Shown here piece by piece: positions 1 through 5,492 of a stretch of DNA of 5,835 nt (within the stretch, counting starts at the first letter, position 1; each line of letters begins with the position of its first letter). Made by a program: the position numbers and the translations under genes. Location: assembly GCA_002433465.1 (NCBI GenBank), contig DJIE01000180.1, positions 4,662-10,496 on the forward strand, read 5' to 3'. This DNA comes from Salinisphaera sp. UBA6602 (GTDB taxonomy: Bacteria; Pseudomonadota; Gammaproteobacteria; Nevskiales; Salinisphaeraceae). The notes below the pieces were generated by a model, which was not told the origin of the DNA, did no database searches, and was given only the letters and a program-made list of their open reading frames with translations.

Positions 1-401
1 GAATAGCCCTGGCACCAGCGGATTTCGCCCCGGGCGATGGCCGGCAGATGCTCGCGCTTCTGTTCTTCGGAACCGAACTTCAGCAGCGCCGGGCCCAGCA
101 TCCAGAAACCGAAGTTGCTGACCGGGCTGCGCGCGTTGATACGCTTCATTTCGGCCTTGAATACGTCGTGCTCCGCCGGGGTCATGCCGCCGCCGCCGTA
201 TTCCACCGGCCAGGCCGGCGCGGTCCAGCCTTTCTCGACCATGCGCTCGAACCAGAGCCGCTGCGCCTCGGAGGAGAACTCCCACTGGCGGCCGCCCCAG
301 ACATGCTCCTTGTCGGAGGCCAGCGGCTGGCGCATCTCCTCCGGGCAATTGTCTTCCAGCCAGGACCGAACCTCGGCCCTGAACGCCTCCATATCGCGCA
401 T
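1..401 (-). CDS. Acyl-CoA dehydrogenase family protein, N-terminal part (cut by window edge)
   Basis: Acyl-CoA dehydrogenases are FAD flavoenzymes that oxidise acyl-CoA to trans-2-enoyl-CoA, usually in fatty-acid or related beta-oxidation, passing electrons to ETF. The first 133 residues are visible; members are usually about 380-400 aa, so roughly two thirds lies beyond the left edge. Residues 1-20 form the opening helix typical of the family (FRAEVRSWLEDNCP). Residues 58-72 carry KGWTAPAWPVEYGGGG, the usual 'GW..P.WP.eyGG' segment. Residues 102-132 carry LGPALLKFGSEEQK and then GEIRWCQGY, which leads into the flavin/substrate-binding 'Q.(Y/F)SEP' motif just outside the window. The ATG at 401 is chosen because AAGGTGA (411-405) lies six bases upstream of it; a second in-frame ATG at 392 is possible. 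It is transcribed away from the YihY-type gene's stop, 93 bp downstream, and has its own promoter candidate. Family assignment is firm; chain-length or substrate class (fatty acid, bile acid/steroid, other) cannot be judged from this fragment. Confidence 0.93.
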   Translation of the reverse strand, partial: MRDMEAFRAEVRSWLEDNCPEEMRQPLASDKEHVWGGRQWEFSSEAQRLWFERMVEKGWTAPAWPVEYGGGGMTPAEHDVFKAEMKRINARSPVSNFGFWMLGPALLKFGSEEQKREHLPAIARGEIRWCQGY

Positions 402-420
402 GCATCACCTTTTTTATTTG

Positions 421-441
421 TGAAACGAAGTTTCGTGAAAC
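421..441. promoter_or_regulatory. PsrA-like operator cluster (GAAAC/GTTTC repeats)
   Basis: The plus strand reads T then GAAAC-GAA-GTTTC-GT-GAAAC, so GAAAC (422-426) and GTTTC (430-434) form an inverted repeat with a 3-base spacer. GTTTC then pairs again with GAAAC (437-441) across a 2-base spacer. TGAAAC is also a direct repeat at 421 and 436, 15 bases apart. The published PsrA consensus in Pseudomonas is G/C-AAAC-N2-4-GTTT-G/C; both overlapping halves fit it. PsrA is a TetR-family regulator relieved by long-chain fatty acids, and acyl-CoA dehydrogenase and beta-oxidation genes are among its known targets. The site covers the predicted transcription start, which would suit repression. Binding by a PsrA homologue is inference. 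Confidence 0.45.
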
Positions 442-444
442 CGA

Positions 445-473
445 AGTATCTGACCGCCATGGCGACCGGTCAA
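445..473 (-). promoter_or_regulatory. Sigma70-type promoter candidate for the acyl-CoA dehydrogenase gene
   Basis: Reading the minus strand, TTGACC (473-468, five of six matches to the -35 consensus) is followed after exactly 17 bases by GATACT (450-445, four of six matches to the -10 consensus). Transcription would start near 438, giving a leader of about 37 bases that contains the AAGGTGA ribosome-binding site. Nothing else in the 93-bp gap resembles a promoter as well. This is inferred from consensus matching only. Confidence 0.5.
451..472. promoter_or_regulatory. Inverted repeat TGACCG-N10-CGGTCA between the -35 and -10 boxes
   Basis: TGACCG (451-456) and CGGTCA (467-472) are perfect reverse complements separated by 10 bases, a size suited to a dimeric repressor. 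The repeat overlaps the -35 box and fills the spacer of the predicted acyl-CoA dehydrogenase promoter. A second, off-centre palindrome, CGCCATGGCG (455-464), and an 8-bp one, GACCGGTC (464-471), are nested in it. It is distinct from the GAAAC/GTTTC cluster, so two regulators could act here. No regulator is identified, and GC-rich palindromes of this length can arise by chance. Confidence 0.3.
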
Positions 474-494
474 CCGTTCACTTGGTAGCGATTG

Positions 495-1463
495 TTACCG
501 CGACCGGGCCGAATGGTCGGCCATATGGGCCCCACGCTGGCCCGCCGGCCGCGGGGCATGCACGGTTGTATCTTCTTCGACCTGATATTCCATCTGGGCG
601 TTGAATTCAGCGCCCACGAGCACGGTCACGACCGTCACATAGATCAGCGTGAGCAGCATCACCACCGCGCTGAGCGAGCCATACAAGGCGGTGTACGAGT
701 TCGAATAGGCCATGAACCACGAAAACGCCAGCGACCCGACGGTCCAGAACGCGACCACAACGCTGGCACCGGCACCCACCCAGCGCCAGCGCGGCGGCCG
801 CCGGTCGGGCGCCCAGCGATACAGGGCCGCCAGACCGAACAGTAGAATCAGCCCGCCCACCGCCATGCCGGCAGCCCGTACCGCTTCCACCTGCCAGAGG
901 CTCCAGCCCAGCCTCGATGCCGTCACCGGCAGCCCGATCGCCAGAATCGCGGTGAACATCAGGCCCGCGATGACGCCGATCGCCACGAACAGCGACTTGA
1001 AAAGCCGCCACCAGGTGCCGCGTTCGCTGTCCTCGTGGTAAGCCGTATTGAGCGCCAGCAGCAATGCCGCGACGCCCTGCTGGGCACACCAGATGGCCAC
1101 GACGAGACTGAACAGGCCCGCCGCGACCAGCTTGGCCAGCGAGCGGCTGGACACCGACTGCATCTGATCGACAAGCGAGAGCACTACATCGGCCGGTACA
1201 AAGCCGCGCAGCGCCTGCATATCCTTGACCATCGCCTGCGGATCGGCGATCAAGCCGTAAAACGCGACGAACGCAGCCAGTGCCGAAAACACGGCGAACA
1301 GGGCCAGAAACGACACGCCCGCCGCGGTGATGGTCATATCGTGACGGCTGAACTCGCGGCTGACTCGGCGCACGATCTGCCACCAGCCGCGCCAGCCGAT
1401 TTGTACCGGGCCCCGGGCATTGGCTACGCCGTCAGGCCGTGGGGCGGGATCGCGATCGGACAT
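495..1463 (-). CDS. YihY/UPF0761 family (BrkB-type) inner-membrane protein
   Basis: This 322-aa protein belongs to the YihY/UPF0761 family, often called 'virulence factor BrkB family' or wrongly 'ribonuclease BN'; the true molecular role of the family is unsettled. Six hydrophobic stretches are visible, near residues 46-72, 109-139, 155-180, 195-214, 228-252 and 262-284, matching the family's usual six membrane helices. Family landmarks are ALNTAYHEDSERGTWWRL (137-154), LYRWAPDRR (214-222), YSNSYTALYGSLSAVVMLL (253-271) and GAEFNAQ (284-290). The N-terminal 40 residues and the charged C-terminal tail after about 291 should be cytoplasmic. The ATG at 1463 is chosen because it leaves a normal-length N-terminal tail before the first helix, but no clear Shine-Dalgarno precedes it. 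An in-frame ATG at 1529 would add 22 residues rich in Gly, Pro and Thr with no family resemblance. The gene is divergent from the thioesterase gene. Confidence 0.92.
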   Translation of the reverse strand: MSDRDPAPRPDGVANARGPVQIGWRGWWQIVRRVSREFSRHDMTITAAGVSFLALFAVFSALAAFVAFYGLIADPQAMVKDMQALRGFVPADVVLSLVDQMQSVSSRSLAKLVAAGLFSLVVAIWCAQQGVAALLLALNTAYHEDSERGTWWRLFKSLFVAIGVIAGLMFTAILAIGLPVTASRLGWSLWQVEAVRAAGMAVGGLILLFGLAALYRWAPDRRPPRWRWVGAGASVVVAFWTVGSLAFSWFMAYSNSYTALYGSLSAVVMLLTLIYVTVVTVLVGAEFNAQMEYQVEEDTTVHAPRPAGQRGAHMADHSARSR

Positions 1464-1576
1464 AGGCGAGTTCGTTGGCGAGGGCGTGACGTGAAGCGGG
1501 CCCGGACCGCCATGGCCAAGGATAATCATGGCAGCATAACCGGCCTTCGAATCCTTGAATATCGGTATCAGGCGAA

Positions 1577-2365
1577 ATGGCCAACGACACGGCACGATCG
1601 GTTTTTCAGCGCGACGGCGACTATTTCGTCGCCACGGATCTGGCCCGCGGCCCCTGGGACGCGCGGGCCCTGCACGGCGGCGCGCCGGCCGCATTGCTCG
1701 CGCATGTGGCCGAACAGAACGCCGGCCACGAATTCGTGCTCGCGCGCCTGACGTTTGAGCTGAGCCGGCCGGTGCCGCTGGCCGCCCTGCAGGTCCATGC
1801 CGAGGCCAGCCGCGGCCGCAGCGCGCGCCGGATCACACTGGAGCTCGAGCACGACGGCGCCGTGGTAGGCCGTGCCATTGCCCTGATGCTGCGCGAGCAA
1901 CAGGTCGTCGTACCCGACACGCGCTCGGATCCACTCACGCCCGCACCCGAGCAATGCAGCGCCCCATTCGAAACGCCCGGCATGCCCACCGGCGCGTTCT
2001 TTCACGATCAGGCCATGGAGATTCGCGTGGCCACCGGCAGCACCCGCGAAGCCGGCCCCGCGGCGGCCTGGTTTCGTCCGCGCGTAGCGCTTGTCGAAGG
2101 CGTCGAAACGAGTGCTGCCATGCGCGCCGCGGCCGCGGCGGACTTCGGCAACGGCCTGAGCTGGGTGCTGCCCTTTGACGACTATCTGTTCACCAATACC
2201 GATCTGACCGTCTATCTGCACCGGGCGCCGGTGGGCGAATGGATCGGCGTGGATGCGCAGACCGTCGCCCAGCCCAACGGCGTGGGCCTGAGCAGTTCCA
2301 CGCTCTACGACACAAGCGGGCGTATCGGCATGGCCCATCAGAATCTGTTGATTCGCAAGCGCTAG
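1577..2365 (+). CDS. Acyl-CoA thioesterase family protein (TesB-like double hotdog)
   Basis: This 262-aa protein resembles TesB-type thioesterases, which hydrolyse acyl-CoA to free acid and CoA in the cytoplasm. The N-terminal hotdog spans about residues 10-108: HGG (33-35) followed by a small-residue helix, then RLTFELSRPVPL (57-68), the strand and turn typical of this family. The C-terminal hotdog spans about 145-260: AAADFGNGLSWVLP (186-199), NTDLTVYLHRAPVGEW (207-222) and TLYDTSGRIGMAHQNLLIR (242-260). Recalling the E. coli TesB triad Asp204/Thr228/Gln278, motif alignment by eye gives Asp189, Asn207 and Gln255, so the Thr position appears to be Asn. The length is a little under TesB (about 286 aa), as expected for the shorter 'thioesterase family protein' group. 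The ATG at 1577 has only a weak upstream AGGCGA. Substrate is unknown; nearby acyl-CoA and enone-reductase genes suggest lipid-derived acyl-CoA. Confidence 0.9.
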   Translation: MANDTARSVFQRDGDYFVATDLARGPWDARALHGGAPAALLAHVAEQNAGHEFVLARLTFELSRPVPLAALQVHAEASRGRSARRITLELEHDGAVVGRAIALMLREQQVVVPDTRSDPLTPAPEQCSAPFETPGMPTGAFFHDQAMEIRVATGSTREAGPAAAWFRPRVALVEGVETSAAMRAAAAADFGNGLSWVLPFDDYLFTNTDLTVYLHRAPVGEWIGVDAQTVAQPNGVGLSSSTLYDTSGRIGMAHQNLLIRKR

Positions 2366-2398
2366 CCTCGGCACCGCCGATCCGGTTGCACACAAGAC

Positions 2399-2416
2399 AT
2401 CGAACGAACGTTCGAT
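2399..2416. promoter_or_regulatory. Palindromic operator-like site upstream of the reductase gene
   Basis: ATCGAA (2399-2404) and TTCGAT (2411-2416) are perfect inverted repeats with a 6-base spacer. The inner 10 bases, CGAACGTTCG (2405-2414), are themselves a perfect palindrome shifted to the right. Such AT-flanked CGAACG/CGTTCG sites are typical in size and symmetry of TetR-family operators. It lies about 70 bp upstream of the reductase ATG. A weak -35-like TTGCTT (2418-2423) and -10-like TCTAAG (2443-2448, 19-base spacing) follow, so a bound repressor would sit at the upstream edge of that promoter. No cognate regulator gene is in the window; function is inferred. Confidence 0.4.
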
Positions 2417-2485
2417 TTTGCTTGCCGCCACGCGTACGAGCTTCTAAGGTGCATTGCACTTATTTGTTCAAACCACGGTACTGCC

Positions 2486-3493
2486 ATGAGTTCGACCGAT
2501 CAGAATCGCCAGTTTCGTCTCGCCGAACGGCCCCAGGGCCTGCCCAAGAAGAGCGATTGGGAACTGGTCAGCGAAGCCGTCGCCGAGCCCGGCAACGACG
2601 AGATCCTCGTTGCTGTCGAATACATTTCGCTGGATCCGGCCATGCGTGGCTGGATGAACGCCGGCAAGTCCTATATCAAGCCGGTGGAAATCGGTGAAGT
2701 CATGCGCGCGGGCACCGCCGGCACGGTACTCAAATCCAACCACGCCGACTTCGCCGAAGGCGACAAGGTATCCGGCAACTTCGGGGTACAGACCCATGCC
2801 GTGGTGGCCGGCAAGGACGCCCGCAAGGTCGATACCCGCCTGGCCGAACTGCCGGCCTATCTGGGCGTGCTGGGCATGCCCGGCATGACCGCCTATTTCG
2901 GCCTGCTGGATGTCGGCGGCGTGGCCGAAGGCGAAACCGTGGTGGTTTCGGCGGCCTCCGGCGCGGTGGGCGCGCTGGTCGGCCAGATCGCCAAGCTCAA
3001 GGGCGCACGCGTGGTCGGTATTGCCGGCGGCAGCGAAAAGTGCAGCTACGTCACCGATGAGCTCGGCTTCGACGCGGCCATCGACTACAAGAACGAAAAC
3101 GTCTACAAGGCCATGAAAGAACACTGCCCCAAGGGCATCGACGTGTTCTTCGACAACGTCGGCGGCGAGATTCTGGACTTCGCGCTTGCCAACCTCGCCC
3201 TAAACGGCCGTATCGTGATCTGTGGCGCGATCTCGCAGTACAACGCCACCGACGGCATGTACGCGCCCAAGAACTACATGTCGCTGCTGGTCAACCGTGC
3301 CCGTATGGAAGGCTTCGTGGTGTTCGACTATGCCGATCGCTACGGCGAAGCCGCCAAGGCGCTGGCCGGCTGGCTGTCCGAAGGCAAGATCAAGCATCGC
3401 GAGGATATCGTCGAAGGCTTCGAGAATTTCCCCGAAACGCTGCTCAAGCTCTTCGAAGGCAGCAACTTCGGCAAGCTGGTGCTCAAGGTCTAG
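2486..3493 (+). CDS. NADP-dependent oxidoreductase, zinc-free MDR family (CurA/prostaglandin reductase type)
   Basis: This 335-aa protein is a medium-chain dehydrogenase/reductase of the leukotriene B4 dehydrogenase/PTGR/CurA group, which uses NADPH to reduce the alpha,beta double bond of enones and enals. The N-terminal catalytic domain carries ISLDPAMRGWM (47-57), the family's 'SvDPymRgrm' segment, and LGVLGMPGMTAYFGLLDVGG (126-145). The nucleotide-binding Rossmann fold follows, with SAASGAVGALVGQIAK (155-170), then GIAGGSEKC (178-186) where Lys185 fits the NADPH 2'-phosphate contact, FFDNVGGE (221-228) and CGAISQYN (246-253). The C-terminal KHREDIVEGFENFPETL (303-319) and NFGKLVLKV (327-335) are also standard. 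The order and wording of motifs closely follow E. coli CurA (NADPH-dependent curcumin reductase). No zinc-binding cysteine cluster is present. Length is normal (about 330-345 aa). The ribosome-binding site is weak. Natural substrate is unknown; detoxification of reactive enals/enones is the usual suggestion. Confidence 0.94.
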   Translation: MSSTDQNRQFRLAERPQGLPKKSDWELVSEAVAEPGNDEILVAVEYISLDPAMRGWMNAGKSYIKPVEIGEVMRAGTAGTVLKSNHADFAEGDKVSGNFGVQTHAVVAGKDARKVDTRLAELPAYLGVLGMPGMTAYFGLLDVGGVAEGETVVVSAASGAVGALVGQIAKLKGARVVGIAGGSEKCSYVTDELGFDAAIDYKNENVYKAMKEHCPKGIDVFFDNVGGEILDFALANLALNGRIVICGAISQYNATDGMYAPKNYMSLLVNRARMEGFVVFDYADRYGEAAKALAGWLSEGKIKHREDIVEGFENFPETLLKLFEGSNFGKLVLKV

Positions 3494-3507
3494 TATCCGG
3501 CCTGAAT

Positions 3508-3538
3508 TCGCCCCGAAGCCGTATGCGCTTCGGGGCGA
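3508..3538 (+). terminator. 12-bp hairpin downstream of the reductase gene (terminator-like, no T-run)
   Basis: Bases 3508-3519 and 3527-3538 are perfect reverse complements (12-bp stem with the core CGCCCCGAAGC) around a 7-base loop. The hairpin starts 15 bases after the reductase stop codon, the normal place for an intrinsic terminator. No T-run follows on the plus strand (CTGATGCC) or on the minus strand, so it is not a canonical rho-independent terminator. It may act as a weak terminator or protect the mRNA 3' end from exonucleases. Confidence 0.5.
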
Positions 3539-3701
3539 CTGATGCCAAGCCGCGTTGCGTGTGAACGGCTGCCATTACCGCACGGCCCAAGCGCGCGCCA
3601 CTTGGCAAACCAGAGCACACACCGGCCCATCGCCGGCGCCAGGCAAGCTCGTCAAGCAGTGCCAGTCGAGCTAGAGTTGCGCAGACAGCCACGCTATCTG
3701 C
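3539..3701. other. Non-coding gap between reductase hairpin and SulP gene
   Basis: No convincing gene, RNA gene or good promoter is seen here. The minus-strand frame across it has no family resemblance. The only structures are a small CCGGC-N5-GCCGG hairpin (around 3623-3637) and a long-range 7-bp inverted repeat, TGCCAAG (3543-3549) with CTTGGCA (3601-3607). The SulP promoter must lie here or slightly downstream; the best candidate is the poor pair TCGTCA (3649-3654) and TAGAGT (3672-3677), not strong enough to call. Confidence 0.4.
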
Positions 3702-3705
3702 TTGC

Positions 3706-3762
3706 ATGACCGACCAACCGACCCGTGGCAAACATCGAGCGACCGGCCGCGCACGCCCGTGA
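3706..3762 (+). other. 18-codon ATG mini-ORF overlapping the SulP GTG start
   Basis: An ATG at 3706 opens an 18-codon frame (MTDQPTRGKHRATGRARP) that ends in TGA at 3760-3762. That stop overlaps the GTG at 3759-3761 of the SulP reading frame, forming GTGA, the arrangement seen at translationally coupled genes. No Shine-Dalgarno precedes either codon. It could be a leader peptide coupled to SulP translation, or chance in a GC-rich 5' region; a frameshift joining this N-terminus to SulP is a further option. Length and composition alone do not establish it as a gene. Confidence 0.2.
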
Positions 3763-5477
3763 GCCGGCTGACCCACAGGCTGCGTTCATTGTTGGGGCCG
3801 CGCGCCTTGCCGAACTACGATCGAAGCGCCTTCACGGCCGATCTGGTGGCCGCAACGGTGGTCACCGCCCTGCTCATTCCCCAGGCGCTGGCCTATGCCC
3901 TGCTCGCCGGCATGCCGCCGGAAACCGGGCTCTATGCCAGCATGCTGCCGCTGGTGGCCTATGCCGTGTTCGGGCGCAGTCGTACGCTCGCCGTGGGCCC
4001 GTTCGCGGTGGTATCGATCATGACCGCGGCCGCCGCCGGCCAGGTGTCGGCCCAGACCGATATCGATAGCGTCACCGCCGCTATTACCCTCGCCCTGTTG
4101 TCGGGTGCGATCCTGGTGGCCATGGGCGTGCTGCGGCTGGGCTTTCTGATCAATTTTCTCAGCCGCCCGGTCATCTACGGCTTTATCGCCGCCTCCGGCG
4201 TGCTGATCGCTGCCAGCCAGTTCGGTCGTCTGCTGGGTGTCCAGGCCCGCGGCCAGACACTCTGGACCATCGCCCAGGCGCTCTGGCAGGAACACGACGC
4301 CATCCAGCCGGCGACCGTGCTGCTGGCCGGTATTTGCCTGGCCTGGCTGGTGGTCACACGGGGCTATCTGGCGGGCGCGCTCTCAAGGCTCGGCATTCCG
4401 CCAGCGAGCGCGCGACTGCTCGGACGTACCGGCCCGATCCTGCTGGTGCTGGCAACCACCGCCGCGAGCGCGGTCTATGACCTGCACGACCACGGCATTG
4501 CCACCGTGGGCACGGTAACCGCGGGGCTGCCTTCACTCTCGCTGCCGCTGCCGCCCTGGGCGTCATTAACCTATTTATGGCTACCGGCGCTGCTGATCAG
4601 CATCGTCACCTTCGCCGAGTCGGTGTCGATGGCCCAGACCCTGGCCGGCCCGCGCAACGAGCGGATTGCGCCGAATCGCGAGCTGGTCGGCCTTGGCGGC
4701 GCCAATATCGCCTCGGCGCTGTCCGGGGCCTTCCCCGTGAGTGCGAGCCTGTCGCGCTCGGTGGTCAACGACGAAGCCGGCGCACGCACCCGCGCCGCGG
4801 GCGCGCTCACCGCAGTGGCCGTGGCCTTGAGCGCGCTTTTCCTCATGCCCATGCTCGCCTATCTGCCGCTGGTCGCGCTTTCGAGCATTATCGTGGTGGC
4901 CATCCAGAGCCTGCTGAGTCCGAGCTCGTTTTTCAGCGCCTGGCGCTACTGCCGCCCGGACGGCTTCGCCTGGCTGGCGACGTTCGGAGTCACCCTGGTT
5001 CTGGGGGTCAGCGGCGGCCTGATGACCGGCGTCGCGCTGTCGCTGGTGATCTATATCTATCGCACGTCGAAACCGCACTACGCGGTGGTCGGGCTCATGC
5101 CGAACTCCGAGCATTTTCGCAACGTGCGTCGTCACGGGGTAAAAACCGCCCCGCACCTGACCATTCTGCGCATCGACGAAAGCCTGTATTTCGGCAACGC
5201 CCGGTTTTTCGAGCAGGTCGTCGACGAGATTCGCGCCAGCCAGCCCGAACTGACCGATCTGGTGCTCATGTGTCCGGCGGTGAACTTCATCGACTATTCG
5301 GCGCTGGAAAGCCTGGAGCTGATCAGCGACAAGCTTGGCCAGCACGGCGTGCGCCTGCATCTGGCCGAGGTCAAGGGCCCGGTCATGGACCGCCTGCAAC
5401 AGACCGCGTTTCTCAAGGGCATGACCGGGGGCGTGTTTTTGAGCACCTACGACGCCTGGCGCACGCTCCAGCGGTAA
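3759..5477 (+). CDS. SulP family inorganic anion transporter with C-terminal STAS domain
   Basis: SulP (SLC26-like) proteins are inner-membrane carriers for sulfate, bicarbonate or C4-dicarboxylates. From the GTG at 3759 the protein is 572 aa, normal for bacterial SulPs (about 550-590). The membrane domain (about 25-440) has the inverted-repeat layout of many hydrophobic helices. Landmarks: LLIPQALAYALLAGMPPETGLYAS (38-61), AVGPFAVVS (78-86), TFAESVSMAQ (284-293), SGAFPVSASLSRSVVN (322-337) and AGART (340-344). The STAS domain runs from about 465 to the end, with NFIDYSALESLEL (509-521). The loop before it reads MCPAVN, where many STAS domains have an acidic residue. GTG at 3759 is preferred because family similarity begins just after it; an in-frame TTG at 3702 would add 19 non-conserved residues, and neither start has a Shine-Dalgarno. 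Substrate cannot be assigned: no sulfur-assimilation, carbonic anhydrase or dicarboxylate genes are adjacent. It converges on the DUF72 gene with only 15 bp between them. Confidence 0.93.
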   Translation: MSRLTHRLRSLLGPRALPNYDRSAFTADLVAATVVTALLIPQALAYALLAGMPPETGLYASMLPLVAYAVFGRSRTLAVGPFAVVSIMTAAAAGQVSAQTDIDSVTAAITLALLSGAILVAMGVLRLGFLINFLSRPVIYGFIAASGVLIAASQFGRLLGVQARGQTLWTIAQALWQEHDAIQPATVLLAGICLAWLVVTRGYLAGALSRLGIPPASARLLGRTGPILLVLATTAASAVYDLHDHGIATVGTVTAGLPSLSLPLPPWASLTYLWLPALLISIVTFAESVSMAQTLAGPRNERIAPNRELVGLGGANIASALSGAFPVSASLSRSVVNDEAGARTRAAGALTAVAVALSALFLMPMLAYLPLVALSSIIVVAIQSLLSPSSFFSAWRYCRPDGFAWLATFGVTLVLGVSGGLMTGVALSLVIYIYRTSKPHYAVVGLMPNSEHFRNVRRHGVKTAPHLTILRIDESLYFGNARFFEQVVDEIRASQPELTDLVLMCPAVNFIDYSALESLELISDKLGQHGVRLHLAEVKGPVMDRLQQTAFLKGMTGGVFLSTYDAWRTLQR

Positions 5478-5492
5478 GCACCGCGCTTGCGC

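Noticed and set aside
452..1516. The 12-mer GACCGCCATGGC occurs in both gaps flanking the YihY gene (452-463 and 1505-1516).
   Set aside because: In a GC-rich window of this size one or two shared 12-mers are expected by chance, and the copies sit in different positions relative to the genes.
1521..1526. GATAAT as a -10 box for the thioesterase gene.
   Set aside because: It matches five of six consensus bases, but no acceptable -35 lies 16-18 bases upstream (GGGCCC occupies the position).
1568..2431. A 287-codon minus-strand frame antisense to the thioesterase gene.
   Set aside because: Its composition (many Gly, Ala, Arg, His) is that of a high-GC antisense shadow; the plus-strand frame has clear TesB-family motifs throughout.
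2449..2459. GTGCA-T-TGCAC small palindrome upstream of the reductase gene.
   Set aside because: Only 5-bp arms; it does not match a lux box or other operator I can name, and the larger site at 2399-2416 explains the region better.
3543..3607. Long-range inverted repeat TGCCAAG/CTTGGCA, 51 bases apart.
   Set aside because: A 7-bp arm with a long spacer is weak; there is no duplicated target site, no mobile-element gene and no further pairing inward.
3483..3776. A 97-codon minus-strand frame across the gap between the reductase and SulP genes.
   Set aside because: It overlaps the ends of both flanking genes, has no recognisable motif, an Arg/Ala/Gly-rich composition typical of shadow frames, and no ribosome-binding site.
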